From assembly GCA_934589325.1 (NCBI GenBank), contig CAKTNU010000134.1, positions 1-5,251 of the forward strand: 5,251 bases of DNA. Direction: 5' to 3'. The stretch comes from an uncultured Oscillospiraceae bacterium. Lineage in GTDB: Bacteria > Bacillota_A > Clostridia > Oscillospirales > Oscillospiraceae. The notes beneath the pieces are model-generated. The model searched no databases. It saw only the letters and a program-made list of their open reading frames with translations, and was not told the DNA's origin. Shown one piece after another: positions 1 through 5,251 of this stretch; position 1 is the first letter of the stretch; each line of letters starts with the position of its first letter. A program made the translations under genes and the position numbers.

Positions 1-798
1 GCTCAGAGGCCGGCGGTCAGAGTACTGCGAAAATGCCCAATCGTACAGTCTGCAATGGTCGTTCCAATCGTCGGGATCCGACAGGGTCACGCATATAAAG
101 CGCGTCCCTTCGCGCTCGCAGCAGCTGACAAGACAGCGCCCGGCAGCAAGCGTATATCCCGTCTTGCCGCCGATGCAGCCGTCACAGCGCCACAGCAGCT
201 TGTTATGATTATAATAGCTCTGCTCGCCCACCTGCTTTGATGATGCCGAAATTATGCGGGCAAAATCATCGTTCTGCATGCAATAGTCCATCAGCAGCGC
301 CATATCCCGGGCTGTAGAATAGTGCTGCTCGGCATCGAGTCCGTGCGGGTTTGAAAAAGACGTGCCGGTCATGCCGAGGCTCCGCGCCTTCTCGTTCATA
401 AGCGCAGCAAATTCCTCATTGCTGCCTGCCGTATATTTTGCCAGTGCGTCAGCCGCGTCGTTTCCGGAGACCAGCAGCAGCCCATACAGTAATTCCTCAA
501 CCGTTACTGTCTGCCCCGGTCTGAGATACATTGACGAGCCCTCTATCCCGCAGGATGCCGCGTCTACCTCAAGCTCGGAGTCAAGCTCACAGTTTTCGAT
601 AGCGACAATGGCTGTCATTATCTTCGTCGTACTCGCAATGAGCAATTTTTCATCGGCGTTTTTCTCGTATATTATCTCACCGCCGGAGTGCATTACGACA
701 GCACTTCCCGCGCTGGTCTCCGGCGGCTCCATGGCATATGCATGTGCAGGAAATGCCAGGAAAATCGCCGCAATGACAGCAAAAATACTTCTTTTCAA
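1..798 (-). CDS. D-alanyl-D-alanine carboxypeptidase (PBP5/DacB/DacF family, S11), C-terminus cut by window edge
   Basis: This is an exported penicillin-binding protein that removes the terminal D-Ala from peptidoglycan pentapeptides, limiting cross-linking. The 266 visible codons contain all three active-site motifs: S56-T-T-K59 (nucleophile and general base), S111-G-N113 and K212-T-G214. A hydrophobic stretch at residues 4-18 ending near AHAYA is a likely signal peptide. The C-terminal domain and any membrane anchor lie beyond position 1. No ATG fits. The frame opens at a stop just upstream and offers two adjacent TTG codons (801 and 798), preceded by AAGGGTGG at 815-808, so translation starts at TTG; 798 gives the better spacing. 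The gene follows ytfJ by 72 nt and its start region is buried in a strong hairpin (795-844). Nearness to scpAB matches B. subtilis dacB, a spore-cortex enzyme, but DacF or a vegetative DacA-type role cannot be excluded from this sequence. Ten cysteines in the visible part are unusual for an exported enzyme. Confidence 0.93.
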   Translation of the reverse strand, partial: MKRSIFAVIAAIFLAFPAHAYAMEPPETSAGSAVVMHSGGEIIYEKNADEKLLIASTTKIMTAIVAIENCELDSELEVDAASCGIEGSSMYLRPGQTVTVEELLYGLLLVSGNDAADALAKYTAGSNEEFAALMNEKARSLGMTGTSFSNPHGLDAEQHYSTARDMALLMDYCMQNDDFARIISASSKQVGEQSYYNHNKLLWRCDGCIGGKTGYTLAAGRCLVSCCEREGTRFICVTLSDPDDWNDHCRLYDWAFSQYSDRRPLS

Positions 799-844
799 CA
801 ATAAGCACCACCCTTAAAATGATTTGGGCAGTGCTTATTATTGA
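795..844 (-). promoter_or_regulatory. 19-bp RNA hairpin sequestering the ribosome binding site and start codon of the carboxypeptidase
   Basis: On the minus strand the 5' arm at 844-826 (TCAATAATAAGCACTGCCC) pairs along its whole length with the 3' arm at 813-795 (GGGTGGTGCTTATTGTTGA), around a 12-nt A/T-rich loop. Three pairs are G-U wobbles. On the plus strand the same positions would be mismatches, so the structure fits RNA transcribed from the minus strand. The 3' arm contains most of the Shine-Dalgarno and both candidate TTG start codons, so folding should block initiation. There is no U-run after the stem, so an intrinsic terminator is unlikely. A regulatory role is inferred from position and pairing; I do not recognise it as a known riboswitch family. 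An RNase processing site is an alternative. Confidence 0.6.
808..815 (-). promoter_or_regulatory. Shine-Dalgarno of the carboxypeptidase gene
   Basis: On the minus strand this reads AAGGGTGG. It ends 9 nt before the TTG at 798 and 6 nt before the TTG at 801. It resembles the AAGGAGGTG consensus with an interruption. It supports a TTG start, since no ATG is available in frame here. Its last six bases lie inside the stem of the hairpin at 795-844, while the first two are in the loop. Confidence 0.6.
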
Positions 845-870
845 CATCTGTCGTTCAGCTTATGCTATTG

Positions 871-1251
871 TCAGCCCTTCTGCTTTTCGATAAAGCTGTC
901 GACCCGGTCAATGACCTGCGGGACAAGGTCGATTATCCTGTCTACGGTATTGCTGGCAGGAGGAGTGACGTTTATCATGCGAATATTGCCCTCCTTGATG
1001 ACAAGGAAGCCCATCGGCTCTATCTTGACGCCGGTCGCGTTGCCGCCGCCGTAGGGTCTGCTGCCATCGGCTTTCTTGGAGCCGAGCTCCACACCGCCGC
1101 CGCCGAAGCCTACGCTTATTTTTGAGATGGGAACAAGCGTTATGCCGTCAGGAGTGTAGATAGGGTCGCCGACTACGGTGTCGACCTTGAGAATGTTCTT
1201 CACGCTCTCCATTGTGTTCTGCATGAGTTCGCCGATAGGGTTGTTATCCAT
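871..1251 (-). CDS. ytfJ: Sporulation protein YtfJ / GerW family
   Basis: This 126-residue protein matches the Spore_YtfJ (GerW) family. It starts with a helix carrying the family's typical opening (NPIGELMQNTMESVKNILKV, residues 4-23), then VVGDPI at 26-31, the strand-forming segment DGITLVPISKISVGFGGGG at 35-53, and a second glycine-rich block at 62-74. A mixed strand segment GFLVIKEGNIRMINV at 81-95 is followed by a C-terminal helix ending at residue 126. In B. subtilis GerW is made in the forespore and is needed for normal L-alanine-triggered germination; its biochemical activity is unknown. No signal peptide or membrane segment is visible. It is somewhat shorter than the roughly 150-residue B. 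subtilis protein. The ATG overlaps the end of the DUF2953 gene by 8 nt (ATGGATAA), and a Shine-Dalgarno GAGGAAAGG sits at 1270-1262 inside that gene. The pairing with the YtfI-like gene upstream supports the assignment. Confidence 0.95.
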   Translation of the reverse strand: MDNNPIGELMQNTMESVKNILKVDTVVGDPIYTPDGITLVPISKISVGFGGGGVELGSKKADGSRPYGGGNATGVKIEPMGFLVIKEGNIRMINVTPPASNTVDRIIDLVPQVIDRVDSFIEKQKG

Positions 1252-2041
1252 TTTTGTCCATCCTTTCCTCTGCCTGTATGTTTTCTTCTGTCTTATCTAT
1301 ATTTGTTTCTTTATTCTCTTCGTTCTCACCGTCAGCAGACAAGCCCTTTGCAGCGCGTTTTTTCTTCGCCAGCCGCAGTTTATTCTTTATAAGTATGCCC
1401 AGTGCGCCAAAAGCTATAATGAACAGTCCCTCAAAAAGCTGCCCGATACGCATAGTCACGGCGATCCCGGCATCAATGCTCATGCTGTCTGCCGTGAAGT
1501 CGACATCCGTGCGGACATCGGACTCCTGCACGCGGAATTTCTTTCTGCACAACGGCGCAAGGGACGACAGCGCACCGTTTACATATCCGTAGATAAGCGC
1601 TGTATTATACGGGTCGTCCCCGGCCGCGGTGAAGTGCAGCAGGAATCTGTCCACCCTTATGGTCAGGATACGTCCGACACCGTGCAGGACTTTTTTGACA
1701 AGCGCCATAATCTCGTCCCGCGTAAAGTCTAATTTGAGTTTCAGCCGTTTTTTCGGCTTTTCCTCCGCGGGCGGCTTATCTGCCGGCGGAGGAGTCTCCT
1801 TTGGCTTCTCCTTCTTGTGGCGGTTCTTGAGCTTTTCGACTATCGGCCCGTCAGGGTATAGCTCGATCAGTCTGCCGCAGACCTTAGCCGAGACCTTGGC
1901 GCTACCTCCGATATACTCGGTGTCAATGCCGACACGCACAAGAGATATCAGCAGCAGAACAAGAATTATCAGCCCCAGTACGGACAGGACCGTTATGCCG
2001 AGGATCTTAAGTATAACGCCTAAAATGTGAAGCACTGCCAA
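1244..2041 (-). CDS. DUF2953 membrane protein (YtfI-like)
   Basis: This 265-residue protein has no known biochemical function. A long hydrophobic N-terminus (about residues 5-35) is a membrane anchor. It is followed by a lysine/proline-rich linker (about 68-104). The DUF2953 core follows, with the diagnostic stretch GDDPYNTALIYGYVNGALSS at 141-160. A second weakly hydrophobic segment at about 199-218 leads into a basic cluster (KNKLRLAKKKRAAK, 219-232) and an acidic, glutamate-rich tail. The start is TTG at 2041: there is no suitable ATG, and AAGGAG at 2055-2050 ends 8 nt before it. A GTG two codons later would be 14 nt away, which is too far. It begins 5 nt after scpB stops and its stop codon overlaps the ytfJ start by 8 nt. 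In B. subtilis ytfI is also next to ytfJ, and the pairing suggests a shared spore-related role, which is inference. Confidence 0.88.
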   Translation of the reverse strand: MAVLHILGVILKILGITVLSVLGLIILVLLLISLVRVGIDTEYIGGSAKVSAKVCGRLIELYPDGPIVEKLKNRHKKEKPKETPPPADKPPAEEKPKKRLKLKLDFTRDEIMALVKKVLHGVGRILTIRVDRFLLHFTAAGDDPYNTALIYGYVNGALSSLAPLCRKKFRVQESDVRTDVDFTADSMSIDAGIAVTMRIGQLFEGLFIIAFGALGILIKNKLRLAKKKRAAKGLSADGENEENKETNIDKTEENIQAEERMDKNG

Positions 2042-2046
2042 CTACA

Positions 2047-2670
2047 TCACTCCTTGGTTTCCGACTCCGTTATCTCGCTTATAGTCATTTGGTCGCGGTT
2101 CTGTGCATTTTGGATCTCATCTATCGCCTGCTGGAGCTTCTCTACGCCCTCGCTGCTGCTCATGTCCGGCAGCGGCGGAAGCTGGTCAAGGCTCGTAACA
2201 CCCATGGTGCGCAGAAACACATCCGTTGTTCTGAACAGCGACGGTCTGCCCGGCACGTCAAGGCGGCCGCAGACCTCGATAAGCCCGCGCTCAGTCAATG
2301 CGCTGACGGTGTAGGAGCTGTCCACGCCGCGGACCTGATCTATATACGCTCTCGTGACGGGCTGAAAGTACGCTACGACTGCAAGCGTTTCCAGCGCTGG
2401 CTGGGACAGCATCGGCGGCTTGCGCTGCTCAAGCGTCTTTGTAATGTATGGTGCGTATTCGGGAGCAGAGCACATCTGGAGCTTATCCTCCAGGCGAAGT
2501 ATCCTCATACCTCGCTGCTCGCGCTCATATTTCTCCGCAAGCTCGGCAGCACATAAGGAGACTTCCTTCTCCTCCGCACCAAGCACCAGCGAAAGGCGCG
2601 CTATCGGTACGCTCTCCCCCGCCGCAAAAAGTATGGCCTCAACAGCCGATGATATATCCATAAATTTCAC
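2047..2670 (-). CDS. scpB: Segregation and condensation protein B
   Basis: ScpB dimerises and binds the central part of the kleisin ScpA, forming with SMC the condensin-like complex that organises and segregates the chromosome. The 207 residues carry two winged-helix domains: an N-terminal one (about 5-83, opening with AVEAILFAAGESVPIARLS) and a C-terminal one (about 90-168). The second holds the family signature LETLAVVAYFQPVTRAYIDQ at 93-112, RGVDSSYTVSALTERGLIEV at 114-133, GRLDVPGRP at 135-143, and SLDQLPPLP at 160-168. An acidic, probably disordered tail follows. Length is typical (B. subtilis about 197). The start is either GTG at 2670, overlapping the scpA stop by 4 nt (GTGA), or ATG at 2661, three codons later. 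Neither has a strong Shine-Dalgarno, which points to translational coupling to scpA. The ATG version gives the more usual N-terminus. Confidence 0.97.
   Translation of the reverse strand: MKFMDISSAVEAILFAAGESVPIARLSLVLGAEEKEVSLCAAELAEKYEREQRGMRILRLEDKLQMCSAPEYAPYITKTLEQRKPPMLSQPALETLAVVAYFQPVTRAYIDQVRGVDSSYTVSALTERGLIEVCGRLDVPGRPSLFRTTDVFLRTMGVTSLDQLPPLPDMSSSEGVEKLQQAIDEIQNAQNRDQMTISEITESETKE
2050..2055 (-). promoter_or_regulatory. Shine-Dalgarno deciding the TTG start of the DUF2953 gene
   Basis: AAGGAG on the minus strand lies inside the last codons of scpB and runs straight into the scpB TGA stop. It is followed by an overlapping ATG-TAG start-stop pair at 2047-2042 and then the TTG at 2041. 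The 8-nt spacing supports TTG. The arrangement suggests that ribosomes ending scpB re-initiate on the DUF2953 gene. Confidence 0.65.
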
Positions 2671-3449
2671 TCAACGATCTTTTCGATTATCTCGTCCACG
2701 TCGCCGCCGGTAAAGCTAAGAGAGTAGCCGTTGTCGGCGCGGTCGATATGTATACTGCCCATGCTGCACAGCTCCAGCACGGAGATGAATGTCGCAACCA
2801 CCTCACTGCGGCTGCGGCATGTGGAATATAGCTCAGTCAGATACACGCTGCCGCTCCGCAGCAGGTCGATTATCTGACGGCTTTTATCCCGCACACTGTA
2901 AATGATGCGCTTCGGCACCGCGGACGTCAATTCCTCCGGCTCGGCCATACGACCGCCGCGGGAATATATGCCCGCAAGCGCTTTAAAGAGGTCGACCGGC
3001 TCGTGCCGGTATTCATATTCTTTCGTAGTCTTCGGCAGCGGCTCCGGCAGCTTCGAGAAATACAGCAGACCAAGCTCGGATGCAGTCTTGAGCTGGGGTA
3101 TCACTTGCTTTACCGCGCTTAGAGTATCTCGGCTTTTGAGCTGTTCAAGCGATGCCATAAGGATTTCCAGCTCAGAGACCTCTTCCTCCTGCGTCAGCAG
3201 CATTTTAGTCTTGATATAAAGCAGATGCGATGCCATCTGTACAAACTCGCTTGCTATTTCAAGGTCGAGCTTCTGCATCTCATCCAGATACTCGAGATAT
3301 TGGTCAAGTATCTCGGATATTTTTATATCGCGTATCTCGATCTTATTTTTCGACAAAAGCATCAGGATAAGGCTCAGCGGCCCTTCAAAGTCCTGAAGCT
3401 CGTTTTTCTCGCGGACAATGCCTTCGAGATAAAAGCTCGGATTTTCCAT
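2667..3449 (-). CDS. scpA: Segregation and condensation protein A (kleisin)
   Basis: ScpA is the kleisin subunit that bridges the SMC heads and recruits the ScpB dimer. The 260-residue protein begins MENPSFYLEG and reaches the family hallmark DFEGPLSLILMLLSKNKIEI at 20-39. The N-terminal helical region that contacts the SMC neck follows, including LDLEIASEFVQMASHLLYIK at 61-80 and MLL at 83-85. Next come an acidic/linker middle and a C-terminal winged helix (about 185-248) with SEVVATFISVLELCSMG at 215-231. Length fits the family (B. subtilis about 250). The frame stays open upstream to 3581, but that extension lies wholly within the M50 gene and does not resemble ScpA, so I place the start at ATG 3449, 16 nt after the M50 stop. 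No clear Shine-Dalgarno precedes it, so initiation probably depends on coupling to the upstream gene. A GTG at 3461 is a less likely alternative. Confidence 0.96.
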   Translation of the reverse strand: MENPSFYLEGIVREKNELQDFEGPLSLILMLLSKNKIEIRDIKISEILDQYLEYLDEMQKLDLEIASEFVQMASHLLYIKTKMLLTQEEEVSELEILMASLEQLKSRDTLSAVKQVIPQLKTASELGLLYFSKLPEPLPKTTKEYEYRHEPVDLFKALAGIYSRGGRMAEPEELTSAVPKRIIYSVRDKSRQIIDLLRSGSVYLTELYSTCRSRSEVVATFISVLELCSMGSIHIDRADNGYSLSFTGGDVDEIIEKIVE

Positions 3450-3465
3450 GTAACGGCTCACATAT

Positions 3466-4164
3466 TCAGGTATAGAATAGTTTAAAAACGATATCGCACG
3501 CAAACTGCGCAATAGGGATGAACGCCTGATACAGCCATTCGACCGCGGCATCCAGCGGCTTGCCGAGAACGCCTGTAGCAACCAGCAGCATCATGACTAT
3601 AGTACCGTAACGCTCATAGCGCATGAGCTTATAATAGCTCTCGTCACTCATCAGGGAAAAGAGGACCTTTGACCCATCCAGCGGCGGCACCGGAATAAGG
3701 TTGAACACTGCAAGGCCGATGCTTATATAGGCAGTTATCATTATCATCTGCAGGAAATACTGCCCGACGGAGCTCATATAAAGAGGAATATACAGCAGCC
3801 CGTATATGAACAGGAATACGACCGCAATAATAACATTGCTCACCGGCCCCGCAAGAGCGGTTATCGCCATGCCGCGTTTTGGATTTTTGAACTTATACAT
3901 ATTTACCGGCACGGGCTTTGCCCAGCCGAAATGAAACACGACCATCATGATAAGTCCCATGATATCGAGGTGCTTGATTGGGTTGAGCGTGAGCCGCCCG
4001 GCCTTTTTCGCCGTATCGTCCCCAAGCCGGTATGCAACGAGACCGTGGCTCAGCTCATGGAGCGTGATGCAGACAAGGGCGGGAATGACACTGAGAAGCA
4101 TGTTCAGAAGATACGTGAAATCAAAGCCGTCCCATATTGATCTAAGTGCGTTTATATCGCTCAC
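3466..4164 (-). CDS. Site-2-protease-like M50 family membrane zinc metalloprotease (YwhC-type)
   Basis: This is a polytopic membrane metalloprotease of the short M50 class that lacks a PDZ domain. Zinc ligands are visible in H36-E-L-S-H40 within the first hydrophobic segment (about 18-44) and in the D163 of NLIPVPPLDG at 155-164. Other family landmarks are NPIKHLD at 61-67, GWAKPVPVN at 80-88 and AGPVSN at 105-110. Further hydrophobic segments lie at about 66-79, 99-128, 134-158 and 184-200. Such proteins are annotated as site-2 proteases that cut within the membrane; the substrate here is unknown. The boundary given uses GTG at 4164, but that codon overlaps the Shine-Dalgarno GGAGG and is unlikely to be the true start. 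An in-frame ATA at 4155 has ideal spacing, and the first ATG (4101) would cut into the first membrane segment. It is the first gene of the scpAB unit, with a candidate promoter just upstream. Confidence 0.93.
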   Translation of the reverse strand: MSDINALRSIWDGFDFTYLLNMLLSVIPALVCITLHELSHGLVAYRLGDDTAKKAGRLTLNPIKHLDIMGLIMMVVFHFGWAKPVPVNMYKFKNPKRGMAITALAGPVSNVIIAVVFLFIYGLLYIPLYMSSVGQYFLQMIMITAYISIGLAVFNLIPVPPLDGSKVLFSLMSDESYYKLMRYERYGTIVMMLLVATGVLGKPLDAAVEWLYQAFIPIAQFACDIVFKLFYT

Positions 4165-4168
4165 CTCC
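4164..4168 (-). promoter_or_regulatory. Strong Shine-Dalgarno of the M50 protease gene, overlapping the apparent GTG start
   Basis: GGAGG on the minus strand is the best ribosome binding site in the window (ACGGAGGTGAGCG). Its last G is the first base of the in-frame GTG at 4164, so the two cannot both be used. The next initiator-like codon in frame is ATA at 4155, exactly 8 nt after the motif. The first ATG is more than 60 nt downstream and has no Shine-Dalgarno of its own. Confidence 0.7.
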
Positions 4169-4179
4169 GTGATTATTTT

Positions 4180-4208
4180 ATTTTAACAAATAAATACGGA
4201 AAACACAA
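4180..4208 (-). promoter_or_regulatory. Candidate sigma-A-type promoter for the M50-scpAB-ytfJ unit
   Basis: On the minus strand TTGTGT (4208-4203) and TAAAAT (4185-4180) are separated by exactly 17 nt of A/T-rich sequence. The -10 matches the consensus at five of six bases, the -35 only at its first three. Transcription would begin around 4173, giving a very short leader before the Shine-Dalgarno at 4168-4164. The -35 overlaps the end of the upstream terminator stem by two bases. The location fits the only sizeable gap between the two gene groups, but the call rests on motif match alone. Confidence 0.45.
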
Positions 4209-4239
4209 GTGCAGGAGAGAAGAAAACTCTCCTGCACTT
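4207..4239 (-). terminator. Intrinsic terminator after ysxC
   Basis: A perfect 13-bp inverted repeat (AAGTGCAGGAGAG at 4239-4227 and CTCTCCTGCACTT at 4219-4207 on the minus strand) encloses a 7-nt loop, TTTTCTT. It starts 5 nt after the ysxC stop codon. The stem is followed by GTGTTTTCC, an imperfect U-tract, so termination may be partial. There is no gene on the plus strand that it could serve. Confidence 0.78.
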
Positions 4240-4244
4240 AAATT

Positions 4245-4838
4245 TTATCCTGTGACTTTGAGTATTTCTGCCAGCAGAAGTTCCCTGCCCTGTCCCTTTT
4301 CCGCCGAAAACGGGATGAGCGGCACACTGTCGGGCAGCGCCAGCGTCTCGCGGATGAGCGCCATATTGGGCTCTATCTCGCTTTTTTTCAGCTTATCAAG
4401 CTTGTTTGCGACGACCACCATCGGGCATCCGGAATTTTTGAACCACTCGGCCATCGTCACATCGTCCGCCGTCGGCTTATGACGCGCATCAACGATCATG
4501 ACGCCGAGATCCATAAGTCCGGCTTCGGCAAAGAAGCTTTCCATCAGTCTGCCCCAGCGCTCCTTCTCACTCTGCGAGACCTTCGCGTAGCCGTAGCCCG
4601 GTAGATCGACAAAGTAGACACGGCCATCGATGAGGAAATAGTTGACGTGTATCGTTTTGCCGGGCTGGGCTCCGACTCTCGCAAAATTTTTGCGGTTGAG
4701 CATACGGTTGATCACGGAGGATTTGCCGACATTAGATTTTCCGGCAAAAGCGATTGCCGGGACGGAGGAACGGACGAATTGCTGCACAGATGCGGCGGAT
4801 TTTATAAACTCCGCCTTATTTACGTTAAGTCCCGCCAT
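4245..4838 (-). CDS. ysxC: Ribosome biogenesis GTP-binding protein YsxC/EngB (YihA)
   Basis: This is an essential small GTPase of the TrmE-Era-EngA-EngB-Septin group that assists late assembly of the 50S ribosomal subunit. The 197-residue protein shows every G motif: G1 GKSNVGKS at 33-40, G2 T62 within the family segment QPGKTIHVNYF (58-68), G3 DLPGYGYAKV at 78-87, G4 NKLDK at 145-149 and G5 SAEKG at 178-182. The conserved IVDARHKPTADD lies at 115-126. Length is normal for the family. The start is ATG at 4838, 7 nt after the lon stop, with AGGTG at 4847-4843 overlapping that stop as the ribosome binding site. A GTG directly before the ATG (4841) is possible but less well spaced. The lon-ysxC order is also found in B. 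subtilis. A hairpin terminator follows immediately. Confidence 0.97.
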   Translation of the reverse strand: MAGLNVNKAEFIKSAASVQQFVRSSVPAIAFAGKSNVGKSSVINRMLNRKNFARVGAQPGKTIHVNYFLIDGRVYFVDLPGYGYAKVSQSEKERWGRLMESFFAEAGLMDLGVMIVDARHKPTADDVTMAEWFKNSGCPMVVVANKLDKLKKSEIEPNMALIRETLALPDSVPLIPFSAEKGQGRELLLAEILKVTG

Positions 4839-4845
4839 CACGCAC

Positions 4846-5251
4846 CTACTGTCTTACCGCGCTGCCGGTGCCTGCGCCGACAAGCTGCGGCGGGCAGAAC
4901 GCGCTGCCGTCACCGGAGCGGACAAGCGCAACATCGAGCACCTTGTCCACATGATCCGTAGGCACAAACTCGAGCGCATGGCGCACGGTCTGATCAATAT
5001 TCTCAAGGTCCGGCTCATTATCGGCCGGAATGATCACCGTTTTGACACCTGCACGCAGGGCCGCCATCGTCTTTTCACGCAGGCCGCCAATGGGCAGGAC
5101 TCTGCCGCGCAGCGTTATCTCTCCGGTCATGGCAACATCGTGCCGCACGGGAGCGCCTGTAAGCGCAGAAATAAGCGCGATAGTGACGGTGATGCCGGCA
5201 GAGGGGCCGTCCTTGGGGATGGCGCCCTCCGGGAAATGGATATGTATATCC
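4846..5251 (-). CDS. lon: ATP-dependent Lon protease, C-terminal proteolytic domain (5' end outside window)
   Basis: Only the last 134 residues of Lon, the soluble ATP-dependent serine protease that degrades misfolded and regulatory proteins, are present. The first complete codon begins at 5250. The fragment carries the catalytic dyad: the serine in PKDGPSAG (fragment residue 17) and the lysine in [10 protein letters not shown] (fragment residue 60). They are 43 residues apart, the same spacing as Ser679 and Lys722 of E. coli Lon. The intervening signature [20 protein letters not shown] at 38-57 is intact. The tail after the conserved domain ([22 protein letters not shown]) is poorly conserved and looks flexible. 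The gene ends with TAG 7 nt before ysxC, consistent with co-transcription. The frame stays open to the window edge, so the apparent GTG at 5148 is internal, not a start. Confidence 0.97.
   Translation of the reverse strand, partial: DIHIHFPEGAIPKDGPSAGITVTIALISALTGAPVRHDVAMTGEITLRGRVLPIGGLREKTMAALRAGVKTVIIPADNEPDLENIDQTVRHALEFVPTDHVDKVLDVALVRSGDGSAFCPPQLVGAGTGSAVRQ

Noticed and set aside
362..817. Plus-strand open frame of 151 codons
   Set aside because: It is antisense to the carboxypeptidase, whose three active-site motifs are intact; the plus-strand translation shows no recognisable domain.
795..844. Intrinsic terminator of the ytfJ transcript
   Set aside because: The stem is strong, but neither strand has a T-run after it and its 3' arm contains the next gene's start, so a translational role fits better.
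841..1125. Plus-strand open frame of 94 codons
   Set aside because: It is antisense to ytfJ, has no recognisable motif, and arises from the low stop density of the real gene.
1178..1732. Plus-strand open frame of 184 codons with a hydrophobic start
   Set aside because: It runs antisense across ytfJ and DUF2953; its hydrophobicity mirrors the opposite-strand composition, and there is no family match or clear ribosome binding site.
2089..2556. Plus-strand open frame of 155 codons
   Set aside because: It is a shadow of scpB, which is unmistakable on the other strand.
3450..3581. 44-codon upstream extension of the scpA frame
   Set aside because: It lies inside the M50 coding region, lacks ScpA similarity, and the MENPSFYLEG start at 3449 fits the family.
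4846..5148. A separate 100-residue protein starting at GTG 5148
   Set aside because: The frame continues upstream to the window edge with the Lon catalytic serine motif, so this is the C-terminus of Lon.

Overview
The window looks like a chromosomal housekeeping and sporulation cluster from a spore-forming, moderately GC-rich Clostridia bacterium, most likely an Oscillospiraceae/Ruminococcaceae-type gut anaerobe. This rests on the protein styles (for example the ScpA N-terminus and the carboxypeptidase KTG region), the Firmicutes-specific genes (DUF2953/YtfI, YtfJ/GerW) and the gene order. The taxon is an inference. I see no mobile element, CRISPR array, rRNA or tRNA.

All eight genes are on the minus strand, so the window reads right to left. 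Two transcription units are apparent. The first (5251 to about 4207) holds the C-terminal end of the Lon protease and the ribosome-assembly GTPase YsxC/EngB. It closes with a 13-bp hairpin that looks like an intrinsic terminator. The second begins at a candidate promoter abutting that hairpin and runs through a membrane M50 (site-2-protease-like) metalloprotease, scpA, scpB, a DUF2953 membrane protein (YtfI-like), ytfJ/gerW and a D-alanyl-D-alanine carboxypeptidase cut by the left edge.

The second unit is tightly packed, with overlaps or gaps of 16 nt or less up to ytfJ, which suggests co-transcription and translational coupling. It joins chromosome segregation (ScpAB with SMC) to spore functions (YtfJ/GerW) and peptidoglycan trimming (carboxypeptidase). 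In Bacillus subtilis scpAB also lies near dacB, and ytfI lies beside ytfJ, so the neighbourhood recombines two known associations rather than being new.

The only substantial gap inside the second unit is the 72 nt between ytfJ and the carboxypeptidase. It holds the most notable signal in the window: a 19-bp RNA stem, fully paired on the coding strand through three G-U wobbles, that buries both the Shine-Dalgarno sequence and the TTG start codon of the carboxypeptidase. The second point of interest is the M50 gene, whose strong Shine-Dalgarno overlaps its only conventional nearby start codon but is ideally spaced from an in-frame ATA. No stretch over 300 bases lacks a gene, and I did not find a previously undescribed multi-gene system.
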